This document shows positions 43,771 to 52,152 of a stretch of 64,000 nucleotides of DNA, piece by piece. Within the stretch, counting starts at the first letter, position 1; every line of letters starts with the position of its first letter. Made by a program: the position numbers and the translations under genes. The stretch comes from Terasakiispira papahanaumokuakeensis (GTDB taxonomy: Bacteria > Pseudomonadota > Gammaproteobacteria > Pseudomonadales > Halomonadaceae). The notes under the pieces are model-generated. The model was not told the origin of the DNA and ran no database searches. It saw nothing but the letters and a program-made list of their open reading frames with translations. Location of the stretch: assembly GCF_001709345.1 (NCBI RefSeq), contig NZ_MDTQ01000001.1, positions 372,001-436,000 of the forward strand, in the 5' to 3' direction.

Positions 43771-45279
43771 ATGACACAACGTCAACCTATATCAACCGGC
43801 AGTGAGTGGAATTTTGAGCTGCTACAGGCGTATGACCAAGCCATTGGACGGTTAGCGGCTGAGTATCGGTTAGACACCTATCCGAATCAGATCGAGGTCA
43901 TCTCCAGTGAGCAGATGATGGACGCTTATGCTGCAATCGGGATGCCTGTGGGTTATCACCACTGGTCTTTTGGTAAGCATTTTATGTCTGTTGAGCAGGC
44001 GTATCGGCGTGGCCAAATGGGGCTGGCTTATGAGCTGGTGATCAACTCTAATCCCTGTATTGCGTATTTAATGGAAGAAAATACGATCACCATGCAGGCG
44101 CTAGTGATTGCTCATGCCTGTTATGGTCACAATTCATTCTTTAAGAACAATTACTTATTTAAAACATGGACGGATGCTGAAGGCATCATTGATTACCTCG
44201 TATTTGCCCGGCAGTACATCACCGAGTGCGAAGAGCGTCATGGTGTCGATGAAGTTGAGCGCTTATTGGATGCTTGCCATGCGTTACAGAGCCATGGTGT
44301 GGATCGATATAAGCGGCCTCGTCCCTTATCTGCCCATGAAGAGCGTGAGCGTCAGCAGGAGCGAGAAGCGCTCCTACAGCAACAGGTGAATGATCTGTGG
44401 CGAACCGTGCCCACCTCGCTGGAAGCTAATGCGGATCAAGCAATGGCTCGCTTTCCGTTAGAACCGCAGGAAAATCTGCTCTATTTTGTTGAAAAACACG
44501 CGCCTTTGCTTGAGCCCTGGCAGCGAGAAGTGGTCCGGATTGTGCGTAAGATTGCCCAGTATTTTTACCCTCAACGTCAAACGCAGGTGATGAACGAGGG
44601 CTGGGCGACATTCTGGCACTATACGCTGATGAATCGGCTCTACGATGAGGGTCTCGTCACCGATGGTTTTATTATGGAGTTTTTGCAGTCGCATACCTCG
44701 GTTGTGCATCAGCTGCCTTATGACCATCCAGGATACAATGGCATTAATCCGTATGCCTTAGGGTTTGCGATGTTTACGGACTTGAAACGCATCTGTGAAG
44801 ACCCGACTGAAGAAGATCGTCTCTGGTTTCCTGATATTGCCGGTAGTGATTGGCTGGATACACTACATTTTGCCATGCAGAATTTTAAAGATGATTCCTT
44901 TATTCAGCAGTTTCTTTCACCTCATTTGATGCGAGAATTCCATTTGTTCTCCATGTTGGATGATGACCAACAAAGTGAACTGGAGGTTACTGCGATTCAT
45001 GATGACCAGGGGTACCACTACATTCGTAATGCCCTCGCCCAACAATATAGCCTCAGTTTGAAAGAGCCGGACATTCAGATTTGGGATACCGATTTACGTG
45101 GTGGTCGTTCGTTGACTTTGCGTCATCAACGGCAAAGTCGACGGGGACTAGACCGGGAAGCCACAGAAGTTTTGCGCCATCTTCATGCGTTGTGGGGGTT
45201 TCCTATTGTGTTAGAAACTTGGGAAGGCGATCACTGTATCGCGAAAATGAAATGGCCGGATGTGTCTGATGCGGCCTAA
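43771..45279 (+). CDS. spoVR: SpoVR family protein (YcgB)
   Basis: 502 residues; GGGAGG precedes ATG 43771, 18 bp after yeaH. Diagnostic blocks: MPVGYHHWSFGKHFMSVEQAY, AYELVINSNPCIAYLMEENT, HACYGHNSFFKNNYLFKTW, MNEGWATFWHYTLMNRLYDEG and GINPYALGFAMFTDLKRI. Named for a Bacillus spore-cortex gene but widespread in Gram-negatives. It is the last gene of the operon; in E. coli the homologue ycgB is separate from yeaGH, so here the trio is complete. Confidence 0.95.
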   Translation: MTQRQPISTGSEWNFELLQAYDQAIGRLAAEYRLDTYPNQIEVISSEQMMDAYAAIGMPVGYHHWSFGKHFMSVEQAYRRGQMGLAYELVINSNPCIAYLMEENTITMQALVIAHACYGHNSFFKNNYLFKTWTDAEGIIDYLVFARQYITECEERHGVDEVERLLDACHALQSHGVDRYKRPRPLSAHEERERQQEREALLQQQVNDLWRTVPTSLEANADQAMARFPLEPQENLLYFVEKHAPLLEPWQREVVRIVRKIAQYFYPQRQTQVMNEGWATFWHYTLMNRLYDEGLVTDGFIMEFLQSHTSVVHQLPYDHPGYNGINPYALGFAMFTDLKRICEDPTEEDRLWFPDIAGSDWLDTLHFAMQNFKDDSFIQQFLSPHLMREFHLFSMLDDDQQSELEVTAIHDDQGYHYIRNALAQQYSLSLKEPDIQIWDTDLRGGRSLTLRHQRQSRRGLDREATEVLRHLHALWGFPIVLETWEGDHCIAKMKWPDVSDAA

Positions 45280-45391
45280 TCACAACCTGGGGCGTTAAAA
45301 CGCCGCTATTTATCTGAATGGTTGTTGTCTGAACGACTGGGAGCCTATCCCTATCGCTGGCTTCGATGATGATATCCCTGAAAGATTACGA

Positions 45392-45417
45392 AAACGCCCG
45401 GCTGATGCCGGGCGTTT
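45392..45417. terminator. Bidirectional terminator between spoVR and the HiPIP gene
   Basis: AAACGCCCGGC, loop TGAT, GCCGGGCGTTT; a strong 11-bp stem with A/T arms that supply T-tracts in both directions, in the convergent gap. Confidence 0.9.
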
Positions 45418-45449
45418 GATGTGACTCATTATCTGCTATAACGCATGCC

Positions 45450-45764
45450 TTAGCCTGGTTTTTTGGTCCAGGACTGACACCAACCGTCTGGGTTGACGGA
45501 GTTAGCTGGGAAGAGAGCACAACCATTGTTGCCAGGTTTAAAGAACATGCAGTTATGGCAAGCCTGCCCTTCTTGGTATTTCGGGTGGTTCACTTGAGTG
45601 GCATCATGCTTATAGTGCAGTGCTTTGGCTTGGGGGTTGTCTTCGGGCAGCATGGGTAGATCGGCTGCAAAGGCTTGGCGTGTCATGGCACCCATGCCAA
45701 ATGGAAGTGCTGCTAGCCCGAATAAGCCTGCCTTCAGTAGTCGGCGTCTTTGTTGATTAGCCAT
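45450..45764 (-). CDS. High-potential iron-sulfur protein (HiPIP)
   Basis: Periplasmic [4Fe-4S] electron carrier of 104 residues. A twin-arginine export signal (RRRLLKAGLFGLAALPFG) ends before ADLPML. The mature domain has the four cluster cysteines C69, C72, C82 and C96 (CX2C, CX9C, CX13C) and the typical C-terminal W-CQSW segment. HiPIPs carry electrons from the bc1 complex in purple bacteria and occur in some halophilic respirers; the partner here is not visible. Confidence 0.95.
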   Translation of the reverse strand: MANQQRRRLLKAGLFGLAALPFGMGAMTRQAFAADLPMLPEDNPQAKALHYKHDATQVNHPKYQEGQACHNCMFFKPGNNGCALFPANSVNPDGWCQSWTKKPG

Positions 45765-46105
45765 CTTAGGTCCTCATCATCACGTCTTATCGTTAGGTTT
45801 CTTATTACGAGTCAGGTCTAGTGTGGCCATCCTTCTTTTGATTTGAGGATGTACCGTCTTAAACATTAGACCTTAATTGGAAAAGAAGTGCCTTAACCTA
45901 AGTCAAGCGATCGCTTGATGCCTGCTTGGATTGAGGGTTTGCCGAATATGGACAATCCCGCTATGGGGCGTGTTGGAGAGAAGATGTTGTTAGGGGGGCA
46001 GTGTAAAGGTGAATGTTTGAGGTGATGGTTGAGGTGAGTGTTTGAGGTGAGTGTTAGCGGTGATGATTGAGGATGAGTCACCCACTTCGACGACGCATTT
46101 GCAAT
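45765..46105. other. Gene-free region with degenerate repeats
   Basis: Upstream of the HiPIP gene and downstream of the secreted unknown. No ORF is supported; the repeat at 46009-46071 is the only distinct structure, and the HiPIP promoter must lie near 45780-45850. Confidence 0.6.
46009..46071. repeat. Degenerate 12-13-bp tandem repeat, five units
   Basis: GTGAATGTTTGAG, GTGATGGTTGAG, GTGAGTGTTTGAG, GTGAGTGTTAGCG and GTGATGATTGAG follow each other without gaps. Confidence 0.8.
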
Positions 46106-46870
46106 TTAAGGCTCACTTTGATGCCAGCTCAGTAACTGATCTGTCGTCATAGTGGCCTCTAGGTGTTCTTGGCCTTTTGCATCAACACTGACCTTTCGGA
46201 TGCCGTCTGTCGTAGGGTAAAAGCGCAAGTGATGGCCATTCCCCATTAACACCTCCAAGTAAGTCGTGGCTTTGAGCATTAAAGGGCTTGGCGGTAATAG
46301 GCCCTTGCGCTGACCGAAAGCATCCACCATTAATTGGCCGCTATCGTGAGCCAACCAGCCTTGCCCTAGCAATATATCCGCAGTCGCTGGCAGCGTTCTG
46401 CGAATATGAGGCAGTGCCATGGCTAAATGAGGGTGCTCAAGCATGAGGGGGAGGTACTGTTCTGCAATAAATTCCGGCACCAGTGATGAAATATCAACAG
46501 TGAGTGTTTCGCCAGGCAAGCCTAAGTGTTGAGCATTGAAAATCAATTGAATCCGCGCTTCAGTAGGCAAATCTCGCGCCATAAATTCTGTACTGTTGAC
46601 CAATCTGAATGCGGTATCATCCGTCGTATTGGGAAGGCGGATTAGAAGAATGGGTTCTTGCCGACCTTGTCGCAGTAGCGTGTGTATCCCGACTTGAGCC
46701 TCAGGATGATGACGTAAAATGGCTGCACGTAATTGAGCCAGGCTTTCAGGCAGGGCGATATCGCCAGCCAAGGGGTCGGCTTTGACGCCCATCGCTGCGC
46801 ACAAGGCAATCAATAGCATCAATGTTTGGGCGATCAATCCGCTGAGTATCTGTACACGCTTGAGCAACAT
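46106..46870 (-). CDS. Secreted protein of unknown function
   Basis: 254 residues if started at ATG 46870 (MLLKRVQILSGL), which gives a clean signal peptide cut after GVKA; an ATG 36 bp upstream is also possible. The mature protein is mostly beta/alpha with no recognised domain; features include the IRLPNTTDDTAFRLVNSTEF segment, a helical middle part (FIAEQYLPLMLEHPHLAMAL) and a C-terminal MKATTYLEVLMGNGHHLRFYPTTDG. No cysteines in the mature part and no enzymatic motif. It stands alone between the HiPIP gene and the divergent Lrp-like gene. Confidence 0.7.
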   Translation of the reverse strand: MLLKRVQILSGLIAQTLMLLIALCAAMGVKADPLAGDIALPESLAQLRAAILRHHPEAQVGIHTLLRQGRQEPILLIRLPNTTDDTAFRLVNSTEFMARDLPTEARIQLIFNAQHLGLPGETLTVDISSLVPEFIAEQYLPLMLEHPHLAMALPHIRRTLPATADILLGQGWLAHDSGQLMVDAFGQRKGLLPPSPLMLKATTYLEVLMGNGHHLRFYPTTDGIRKVSVDAKGQEHLEATMTTDQLLSWHQSEP

Positions 46871-47223
46871 CTGGCCATGGCCTATATGGTCGAACCCTTT
46901 GATCATGCTATATGCACTGAGGGTGTGTTGACGTTTGTTTATCGCGACTTGTTACCCATCAAACGCCTGGATGGTTAAACGTTTATCTCTGTTAAAAGCG
47001 AGCAACCCCATTCACTGGGCTCTACAAACGGTAGCTTTATCTATGATTCCTGAATACGATGGCGCGGTGATGGCGGCACGTCAAGTGTTCTCCGGTACAA
47101 TATGGGTTGGGTCGGTCAAAGGTGGTGTGCTTGAAATGAATAGCGACTGATAGACATCGAATTAACCGTTTAAAGTGACCGTTGTGTGGAATGGCTTTTA
47201 TAGGAATGGAACTGGAGTGTCTT
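46871..47223. other. Gene-free divergent region
   Basis: About 350 bp between the secreted unknown and the Lrp-domain gene. Short open frames on both strands lack ribosome sites. I see no hairpin or repeat; promoters for both genes are expected here. Confidence 0.5.
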
Positions 47224-47499
47224 ATGTTAAACGCGATTGTATTAATTAATACTTCTCCCAACACTGTGCGCCAGACAGCGGAACGCTTAGCTGAGCTAGA
47301 GGGGATTAGTGAAGTATATTCAGTGTGTGGGCGTTACGACCTGGTGGCGATTGCGCGCGTGGCAGATTTTGAGCATTTAGCCAATCTGGTGACTGAGCGT
47401 ATTAACATGCTGGAAGGTATTATCGAGACAGAAACCTTAAATGCCTTACAAGTGCATTCAAAACATGATCTGGAAACTATGTTTTCCGTCGGGCTTTGA
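47224..47499 (+). CDS. Stand-alone Lrp/AsnC ligand-binding (RAM) domain protein
   Basis: 91 residues from ATG 47224, with GGAG at 8-nt spacing. The whole protein is one alpha-beta RAM domain: AIVLINTSPNTVRQTAERLAEL, then GISEVYSVCGRYDLVAIARV and NMLEGIIETETLNAL. It lacks the helix-turn-helix of full Lrp regulators, so it cannot bind DNA alone; such proteins (SraA-like) sense amino acids or modify partners. No neighbour indicates a pathway. Confidence 0.88.
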   Translation: MLNAIVLINTSPNTVRQTAERLAELEGISEVYSVCGRYDLVAIARVADFEHLANLVTERINMLEGIIETETLNALQVHSKHDLETMFSVGL

Positions 47500-47604
47500 T
47501 GCCTTTGAAGATATTGATGGGCATGGTTTATGGGGTACGGCCAGATACCTTGAGCTTGATATGGCCGTTTATGAGCTGGGTATGAGTACTGGAACCTGTT
47601 GGAC

Positions 47605-48564
47605 ATGAAAATCGTACGTCCTGCTTTACGTGCACTTTTTTGGGGGCGACGGCGTCTCATGGTGTGGGCTTTGGCGGTGCTCTTCGGCTCCCTAGGCTAT
47701 TGGCAAGAAACGCGCTGGCGAGAACAGCAGTCTTTCGCCGGTCTGCCTGCAATGACGGACTGGAAAGACTGGCGCCAGTGGCATCGTGTTTTACGTAACC
47801 CCGGCTTTATGGTGGGATACTCTGATATTCGGGGCCTGCCTTTATGGGCCATTTATCAACTGACGCCAGTCTCCGATAATCATTCAGGCATTGGTGCGAG
47901 GCCCTCTCGATTTGCTTCTGATTGGCGGGCACTGGTCCCTGTCACGCATGAGGCCTATAGCCATTCAGGCTATGATCGTGGTCATATGGCGCCGAATTAT
48001 GCGATTGCGTCGCTTTATGGACGTGAGGCCCAAGTATCCACCTTCACCATGACCAACATCGCGCCTCAAAAGCCTGATTTGAATCGGCAATGGTGGCAAC
48101 GATTGGAAGAGGTGGCGATTGATCGGTTGGCACCGATGCAGGGGGAGCTTTGGGTGATCACTGGCCCTATTTTTGATGATCAACCACAACGGCTACCGAT
48201 TCAGCATCAATGTGATCTCAATGTCATGGTTGAGCATTTCACGCTTCACCGCATGGGGGAGTGCCTAGGGAGTGGCTGGCGGGTTGAAATTCCCGATGCC
48301 TTTTTTAAAATCTTTCTCGTGCCAGGGCGTGGGCCCGGCCTGGAAGGTATGAAAGCGCTTGCGTTTATTGTGCCGCAGGATGTGAATGGCCAAGCGCCGT
48401 TGGCACGCTATCATGTGTCTATTGATGATATCGAAGCACGGGTTGGGCTGGATTTTTTTCCTGAATTGCCGCCAGATATGGCGCGTACACTGGAAGCGAG
48501 TGACAGCTTAGAGGGTTGGCACCCTGAGCAGTGGAGTCAGATTAAGGGGCGATTTTCCCGTTAA
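47605..48564 (+). CDS. Membrane-anchored DNA/RNA non-specific endonuclease
   Basis: 319 residues from ATG 47605. An uncleaved N-terminal anchor (about residues 17-33, VWALAVLFGSLGYW after a basic RRR) precedes a beta-beta-alpha metal nuclease. The signature is complete: YDRGHMAP (catalytic H127), TMTNIAPQKPDLNRQWW (metal-binding N) and the GPIFDD segment. Likely periplasmic, degrading nucleic acid for nutrition or defence. No immunity or toxin-delivery gene lies next to it, so an antibacterial effector role is not supported. Confidence 0.9.
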   Translation: MKIVRPALRALFWGRRRLMVWALAVLFGSLGYWQETRWREQQSFAGLPAMTDWKDWRQWHRVLRNPGFMVGYSDIRGLPLWAIYQLTPVSDNHSGIGARPSRFASDWRALVPVTHEAYSHSGYDRGHMAPNYAIASLYGREAQVSTFTMTNIAPQKPDLNRQWWQRLEEVAIDRLAPMQGELWVITGPIFDDQPQRLPIQHQCDLNVMVEHFTLHRMGECLGSGWRVEIPDAFFKIFLVPGRGPGLEGMKALAFIVPQDVNGQAPLARYHVSIDDIEARVGLDFFPELPPDMARTLEASDSLEGWHPEQWSQIKGRFSR

Positions 48565-48578
48565 AATTGGCCTGCACC

Positions 48579-48606
48579 GTGGCGTTGAATCTGTGGCGTT
48601 GAATAA
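48579..48606. repeat. 14-bp tandem duplication
   Basis: GTGGCGTTGAATCT (48579-48592) and GTGGCGTTGAATAA (48593-48606), just after the nuclease stop. Confidence 0.7.
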
Positions 48607-48628
48607 AGGCGGTGCTGAATACAGTGCT

Positions 48629-48681
48629 TTTGATCAATACATGTCGTTTGATCAGTGCATGTCGTTTGGTCAGTACGGGGT
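48629..48681. repeat. 18-bp tandem repeat, about three copies
   Basis: TTTGATCAATACATGTCG (48629-48646), TTTGATCAGTGCATGTCG (48647-48664) and a diverged TTTGGTCAGTACGGGGT (48665-48681), between the nuclease and the tRNA genes. Confidence 0.85.
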
Positions 48682-48778
48682 GGGAAGGTCAATCAAATCA
48701 ACAAGAAGGATCACGTATCGCTACAGTGATTAAAGATTGTGTAGAGAGGATGTCAACAAAGAGAAGAAATATCTTGGA

Positions 48779-48865
48779 TGGTGCCCAGGAGAGGACTTGA
48801 ACCTCCACGACCGTAAGGTCACTAACACCTGAAGCTAGCGCGTCTACCAATTCCGCCACCTGGGC
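48779..48865 (-). tRNA. tRNA-Leu (anticodon CAG), third transcribed copy
   Basis: 87-nt class II tRNA with encoded CCA: acceptor GCCCAGG / CCTGGGC, GGCGGAATTGGTAGACGCG D-arm, anticodon CAG in GCTTCAGGT, long variable arm (GACC-TTAC-GGTC) and T-arm GAGG-TTCAAGT-CCTC. Downstream end of the three-gene minus-strand array. Confidence 0.97.
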
Positions 48866-48896
48866 ATGAGCCTACTGCTTGATCCGTATTCGCTGA

Positions 48897-48983
48897 TGGT
48901 GCCCAGGAGAGGACTTGAACCTCCACGACCGTAAGGCCACTAACACCTGAAGCTAGCGCGTCTACCAATTCCGCCACCTGGGC
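48897..48983 (-). tRNA. tRNA-Leu (anticodon CAG), second copy
   Basis: Same as its neighbours except one base in the variable arm: GGCC-TTAC-GGTC in place of GACC-TTAC-GGTC, turning an A-U pair into a G-U pair. Spacers to the neighbours (31 and 35 bp) are unrelated to each other. Confidence 0.97.
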
Positions 48984-49018
48984 AGGAATACGTCTCAACT
49001 GGCTTGGATGTAACAAGA

Positions 49019-49105
49019 TGGTGCCCAGGAGAGGACTTGAACCTCCACGACCGTAAGGTCACTAACACCTGAAGCTAGCGCGTCTACCAATTCCGCCACC
49101 TGGGC
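49019..49105 (-). tRNA. tRNA-Leu (anticodon CAG), first transcribed copy
   Basis: Same 87-nt sequence as the copy at 48779-48865. It lies 23 bp after the -10 hexamer of the promoter at 49128-49155 and heads the array. Confidence 0.97.
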
Positions 49106-49497
49106 TCTTGGTTACATCTGGCCGCGTATTCTACGGGTAAATTTCCGATGTGCAAGTATTTTTTTAGAAAAGATAAAGGGATTATGGCTTCGCTATGAAT
49201 AAAGCTGTCAAGACGCTATCAGCTTAGGCTACAATCGCTCATATGTTCATTCAGTTCAGCGATGACGTGATCTCAACGTCCTGCTTGCACGTACAGGCAG
49301 AGTGGCTTTTTACATCTGTGTTAGCTCCATATGCGTTAGTTCGATTCCTCCCACTGAGTCCTTCTTTCCCGCCTGGCGTGAAGTGCCCTGCTGCTTTTGA
49401 CTTGTTTTCTTTTCATATTAAACCTACCTGCACCCTACGAGGCCCTAAACCGGTCATTAATGCGGGTGGGTTACAGATTAATAATGGATGTGCCTAG
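49106..49497. other. Gene-free region between the tRNA array and rnr
   Basis: 392 bp: the tRNA promoter on the minus strand, otherwise the upstream region of rnr. An 84-codon plus-strand frame ending one base before rnr has no ribosome site or family likeness. Confidence 0.6.
49128..49155 (-). promoter_or_regulatory. Promoter of the tRNA-Leu array
   Basis: Minus strand: TTGCAC, 16-bp spacer, TAGAAT, then a G+C-rich ACGCGGCC discriminator. Architecture equals that of the tRNA-Arg promoter in this window. Confidence 0.75.
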
Positions 49498-52032
49498 ATG
49501 AGTGCTTCCTGGCCTTTAAGCCAAGATCCTTATGCTGCCCGTGAGGCAGATAAATACGACAGTCCGGTCCCGAGCCGTGAATATATCCTGCAATGTCTAG
49601 AAGCTTCGGGTAAGCCGTTGACTCACGATCAGTTGATCAGAGCTTTCGGTTTGACGGATGACAATGCCATTGAAGCGCTACGCCGTCGTTTGATTGCGAT
49701 GGAGCGTGATGCTCAATTATTTTCCAATCGGCGCAAAGCTTATGCGCTGCTGAATAAACTTGACCTGATCAAAGGGCGGGTTCAGGCCCATAAAGATGGT
49801 TATGGGTTCTTGATTCCAGAAGATGGCCGCTCTGATCTTTACTTGCATGCCCGACAGATGCGTAAGGTCTGGAGTGGTGATGTGGTGCTGGTGCGTGATG
49901 CCGGTGTGGACCAGCGTGGTCGTTCTGAAGGCGTGATCGTCGAAGTCTTGGAGCGTGCGCTAACTTCGGTGGTTGGGCGTTTACGCTTTCAGTCCGGTGG
50001 GTTCGCAATGGTGACGCCAGAGAATGCACGTCAGCAACATGAGCTGCTTATTCCGGCAGATAAGTTGGGCGGCGCTCGCGAAGGTGATGTGGTTGAGGCG
50101 CGTATTATTGAGCACCCAGGCCGTCGCCAATCCCCTGTCGGTGAAGTCGTTGAGGTGATGGGGGCCTTTATGGCCGCAGGGATGGAAATCGATATTGCGC
50201 TGCGTGCTCATGAAATTCCGCATCAGTGGCCGGAAGCGGTTGAGGCCGCCGTGGCTCAGATTGCACCAGAAGTTCAGGCCGCGGATCTGGCCGGACGAGT
50301 GGACCTCCGCGACTTACCGCTTGTTACGATTGATGGTGAAGATGCCAAAGATTTTGATGACGCGGTCTATTGTCAAAAGCAGAAGTCGGGTAGTTGGAAG
50401 CTCTATGTCGCTATTGCGGATGTCTCACACTATGTCCGTCATGATGAGCCGCTTGATCAAGAGGCCTTTCAACGGGGTAACTCGGTGTATTTTCCTGGGC
50501 GTGTAGTGCCCATGTTGCCCGAAGTGCTATCGAATGGCTTGTGCTCACTGAACCCACAAGTGGATCGTCTGTGCATGGTGTGTGAAATGAACATCAGTGC
50601 CCAGGGGCGTCTGACTCGATACCGGTTTTATGAAGGCGTGATGCGTTCCAAAGCACGCTTAACATACACCCAGGTCGGGGCCTTTTTGGACGATCCAGAC
50701 AGTGAAGCTGGACAGGCATTCACGCAACAGTTTGGTCATTTAGTTAAGCCTATTCACCACCTGCATGCATTGTATCAAGTGCTACGGCAGGCCCGTACTG
50801 AGCGTGGTGCGATTGATTTCGATACGGTGGAAACGCGTATTGTTTTTGGTGAGGATCGTAAAATTGACCGGATTGTGCCGGTTGAGCGTAATGATGCCCA
50901 TAAGCTCATCGAAGAATGTATGTTGTGCGCTAATGTCGCAACCGCTCGCTTCTTGGCTAAGCATAAGTTGCCAGGTTTGTATCGGGTGCATGAAGGGCCT
51001 AGTGCCGATCGATTACAGAAATTGAAGAGCTTTCTAGCAGAGCTCGGTCTCACGTTGGGGGGGGGCGATGAGCCCACGCCAGGGGATTATTTAGCATTGG
51101 CGGCTCAGATCGAAGAGCGACCGGATAAAAATGTGATCCAGACCATGATGCTCCGCTCGATGCAGCAAGCCGTGTATACGCCGCATAATGAAGGCCACTT
51201 TGGTCTGGCCTACCAAGCTTATGCTCACTTTACATCGCCGATCCGTCGTTACCCTGATTTATTGGTGCACCGGGCGATTCGTGGTTATATCCGCTCTGGC
51301 GAGCCCTCTAACCACGTGTTGCGGGCTGATGATGCCACGCTGCAGCCGCTGAGTGAGTGGGCGCCTTATAGTTTTGAACGAATGTTGGTACTCGGTGAGC
51401 ATTGTTCGATGACTGAGCGTCGTGCTGATGATGCAGTGCGTGATGTCACTGATTGGCTTAAGTGCGAGTACCTATCGGGATATTTAGGCGAACAATTCCC
51501 AGGAACGGTCGCATCTGTTGTTGGTTTTGGCCTCTTTGTGCGCTTGAATGATATTTATGTCGAAGGGCTCGTGCATATCAGCTCTTTGCCGCAGGATTAT
51601 TATCACTTTGAGCCCGAGAAACAGCGTCTGAAAGGTGAGCGTTCTGGGCGCAGTTATCGCCTGGGGGATGGTTTAGATGTCGTTGTCGCGCGGGTCGATT
51701 TGGATGAGCGTAATATCGACTTTGAGTTGGCTGATCCAGAGGCTTGGCCACGTTCAAGTCGCAAACCTCGTCGCCGTGGTGCGAGTCGTTCGACTGCACC
51801 GGCTCCTGAAGCCAAAAAGTCGGGCCGTGGAAAATCTGGGCAGCGTAAGACTGATCCGCGAAAAACAACACCGCGCAAAAAAAGTAAAGCCGGAGCCTCG
51901 ACCAAATCTGCTGGGGCGGCGCCATTAGGTGCTGAGCCTTCGACCGTTAAAGAAAAGCCCAAGGCCAAGAAAAAGCGCCCTGGACGTAAAGAACGGATGA
52001 AGCAGCGAGCGAAAGCGAAAAAGACGTCATGA
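49498..52032 (+). CDS. rnr: Ribonuclease R
   Basis: Processive 3'-5' exoribonuclease able to digest structured RNA, important in RNA quality control. 844 residues (E. coli 813). Winged-helix-like N-terminus (SREYILQCLEASGKPLTHDQL), cold-shock domains (GRVQAHKDGYGFLIPEDG), RNB catalytic domain with VTIDGEDAKDFDDAVY (metal-binding aspartates), the HFTSPIRRYPDLLVHR block, S1 domain (VASVVGFGLFVRLNDIYVEGLVH), and a lysine/arginine-rich tail of about 90 residues. Followed by rlmB, as is usual in gammaproteobacteria. Confidence 0.97.
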   Translation: MSASWPLSQDPYAAREADKYDSPVPSREYILQCLEASGKPLTHDQLIRAFGLTDDNAIEALRRRLIAMERDAQLFSNRRKAYALLNKLDLIKGRVQAHKDGYGFLIPEDGRSDLYLHARQMRKVWSGDVVLVRDAGVDQRGRSEGVIVEVLERALTSVVGRLRFQSGGFAMVTPENARQQHELLIPADKLGGAREGDVVEARIIEHPGRRQSPVGEVVEVMGAFMAAGMEIDIALRAHEIPHQWPEAVEAAVAQIAPEVQAADLAGRVDLRDLPLVTIDGEDAKDFDDAVYCQKQKSGSWKLYVAIADVSHYVRHDEPLDQEAFQRGNSVYFPGRVVPMLPEVLSNGLCSLNPQVDRLCMVCEMNISAQGRLTRYRFYEGVMRSKARLTYTQVGAFLDDPDSEAGQAFTQQFGHLVKPIHHLHALYQVLRQARTERGAIDFDTVETRIVFGEDRKIDRIVPVERNDAHKLIEECMLCANVATARFLAKHKLPGLYRVHEGPSADRLQKLKSFLAELGLTLGGGDEPTPGDYLALAAQIEERPDKNVIQTMMLRSMQQAVYTPHNEGHFGLAYQAYAHFTSPIRRYPDLLVHRAIRGYIRSGEPSNHVLRADDATLQPLSEWAPYSFERMLVLGEHCSMTERRADDAVRDVTDWLKCEYLSGYLGEQFPGTVASVVGFGLFVRLNDIYVEGLVHISSLPQDYYHFEPEKQRLKGERSGRSYRLGDGLDVVVARVDLDERNIDFELADPEAWPRSSRKPRRRGASRSTAPAPEAKKSGRGKSGQRKTDPRKTTPRKKSKAGASTKSAGAAPLGAEPSTVKEKPKAKKKRPGRKERMKQRAKAKKTS

Positions 52033-52058
52033 CGTTTTAGGGCTCATGGGTCTGTCAT

Positions 52059-52081
52059 TTCATGCTGACGCGCTGCATGAA
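52059..52081. other. Inverted repeat between rnr and rlmB
   Basis: TTCATGC and GCATGAA with a 9-nt loop. No T-tract, so not an obvious terminator; probably an RNA hairpin within the rnr-rlmB message. Confidence 0.4.
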
Positions 52082-52152
52082 GTGCCATGAGTGTGCTCAA
52101 AGCGTTTCCTTGATTGACGTTGTACTTGTATTGAAATGGGAATAAAGCCTGA

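Noticed and set aside
47605-48564. Possible antibacterial toxin or effector nuclease
   Set aside because: The nuclease has an ordinary membrane anchor, no PAAR, VgrG, Rhs or CdiA partner and no immunity gene alongside.
49243-49497. 84-codon open frame directly before rnr
   Set aside because: No ribosome site, low-complexity cysteine/proline mix, no family likeness.
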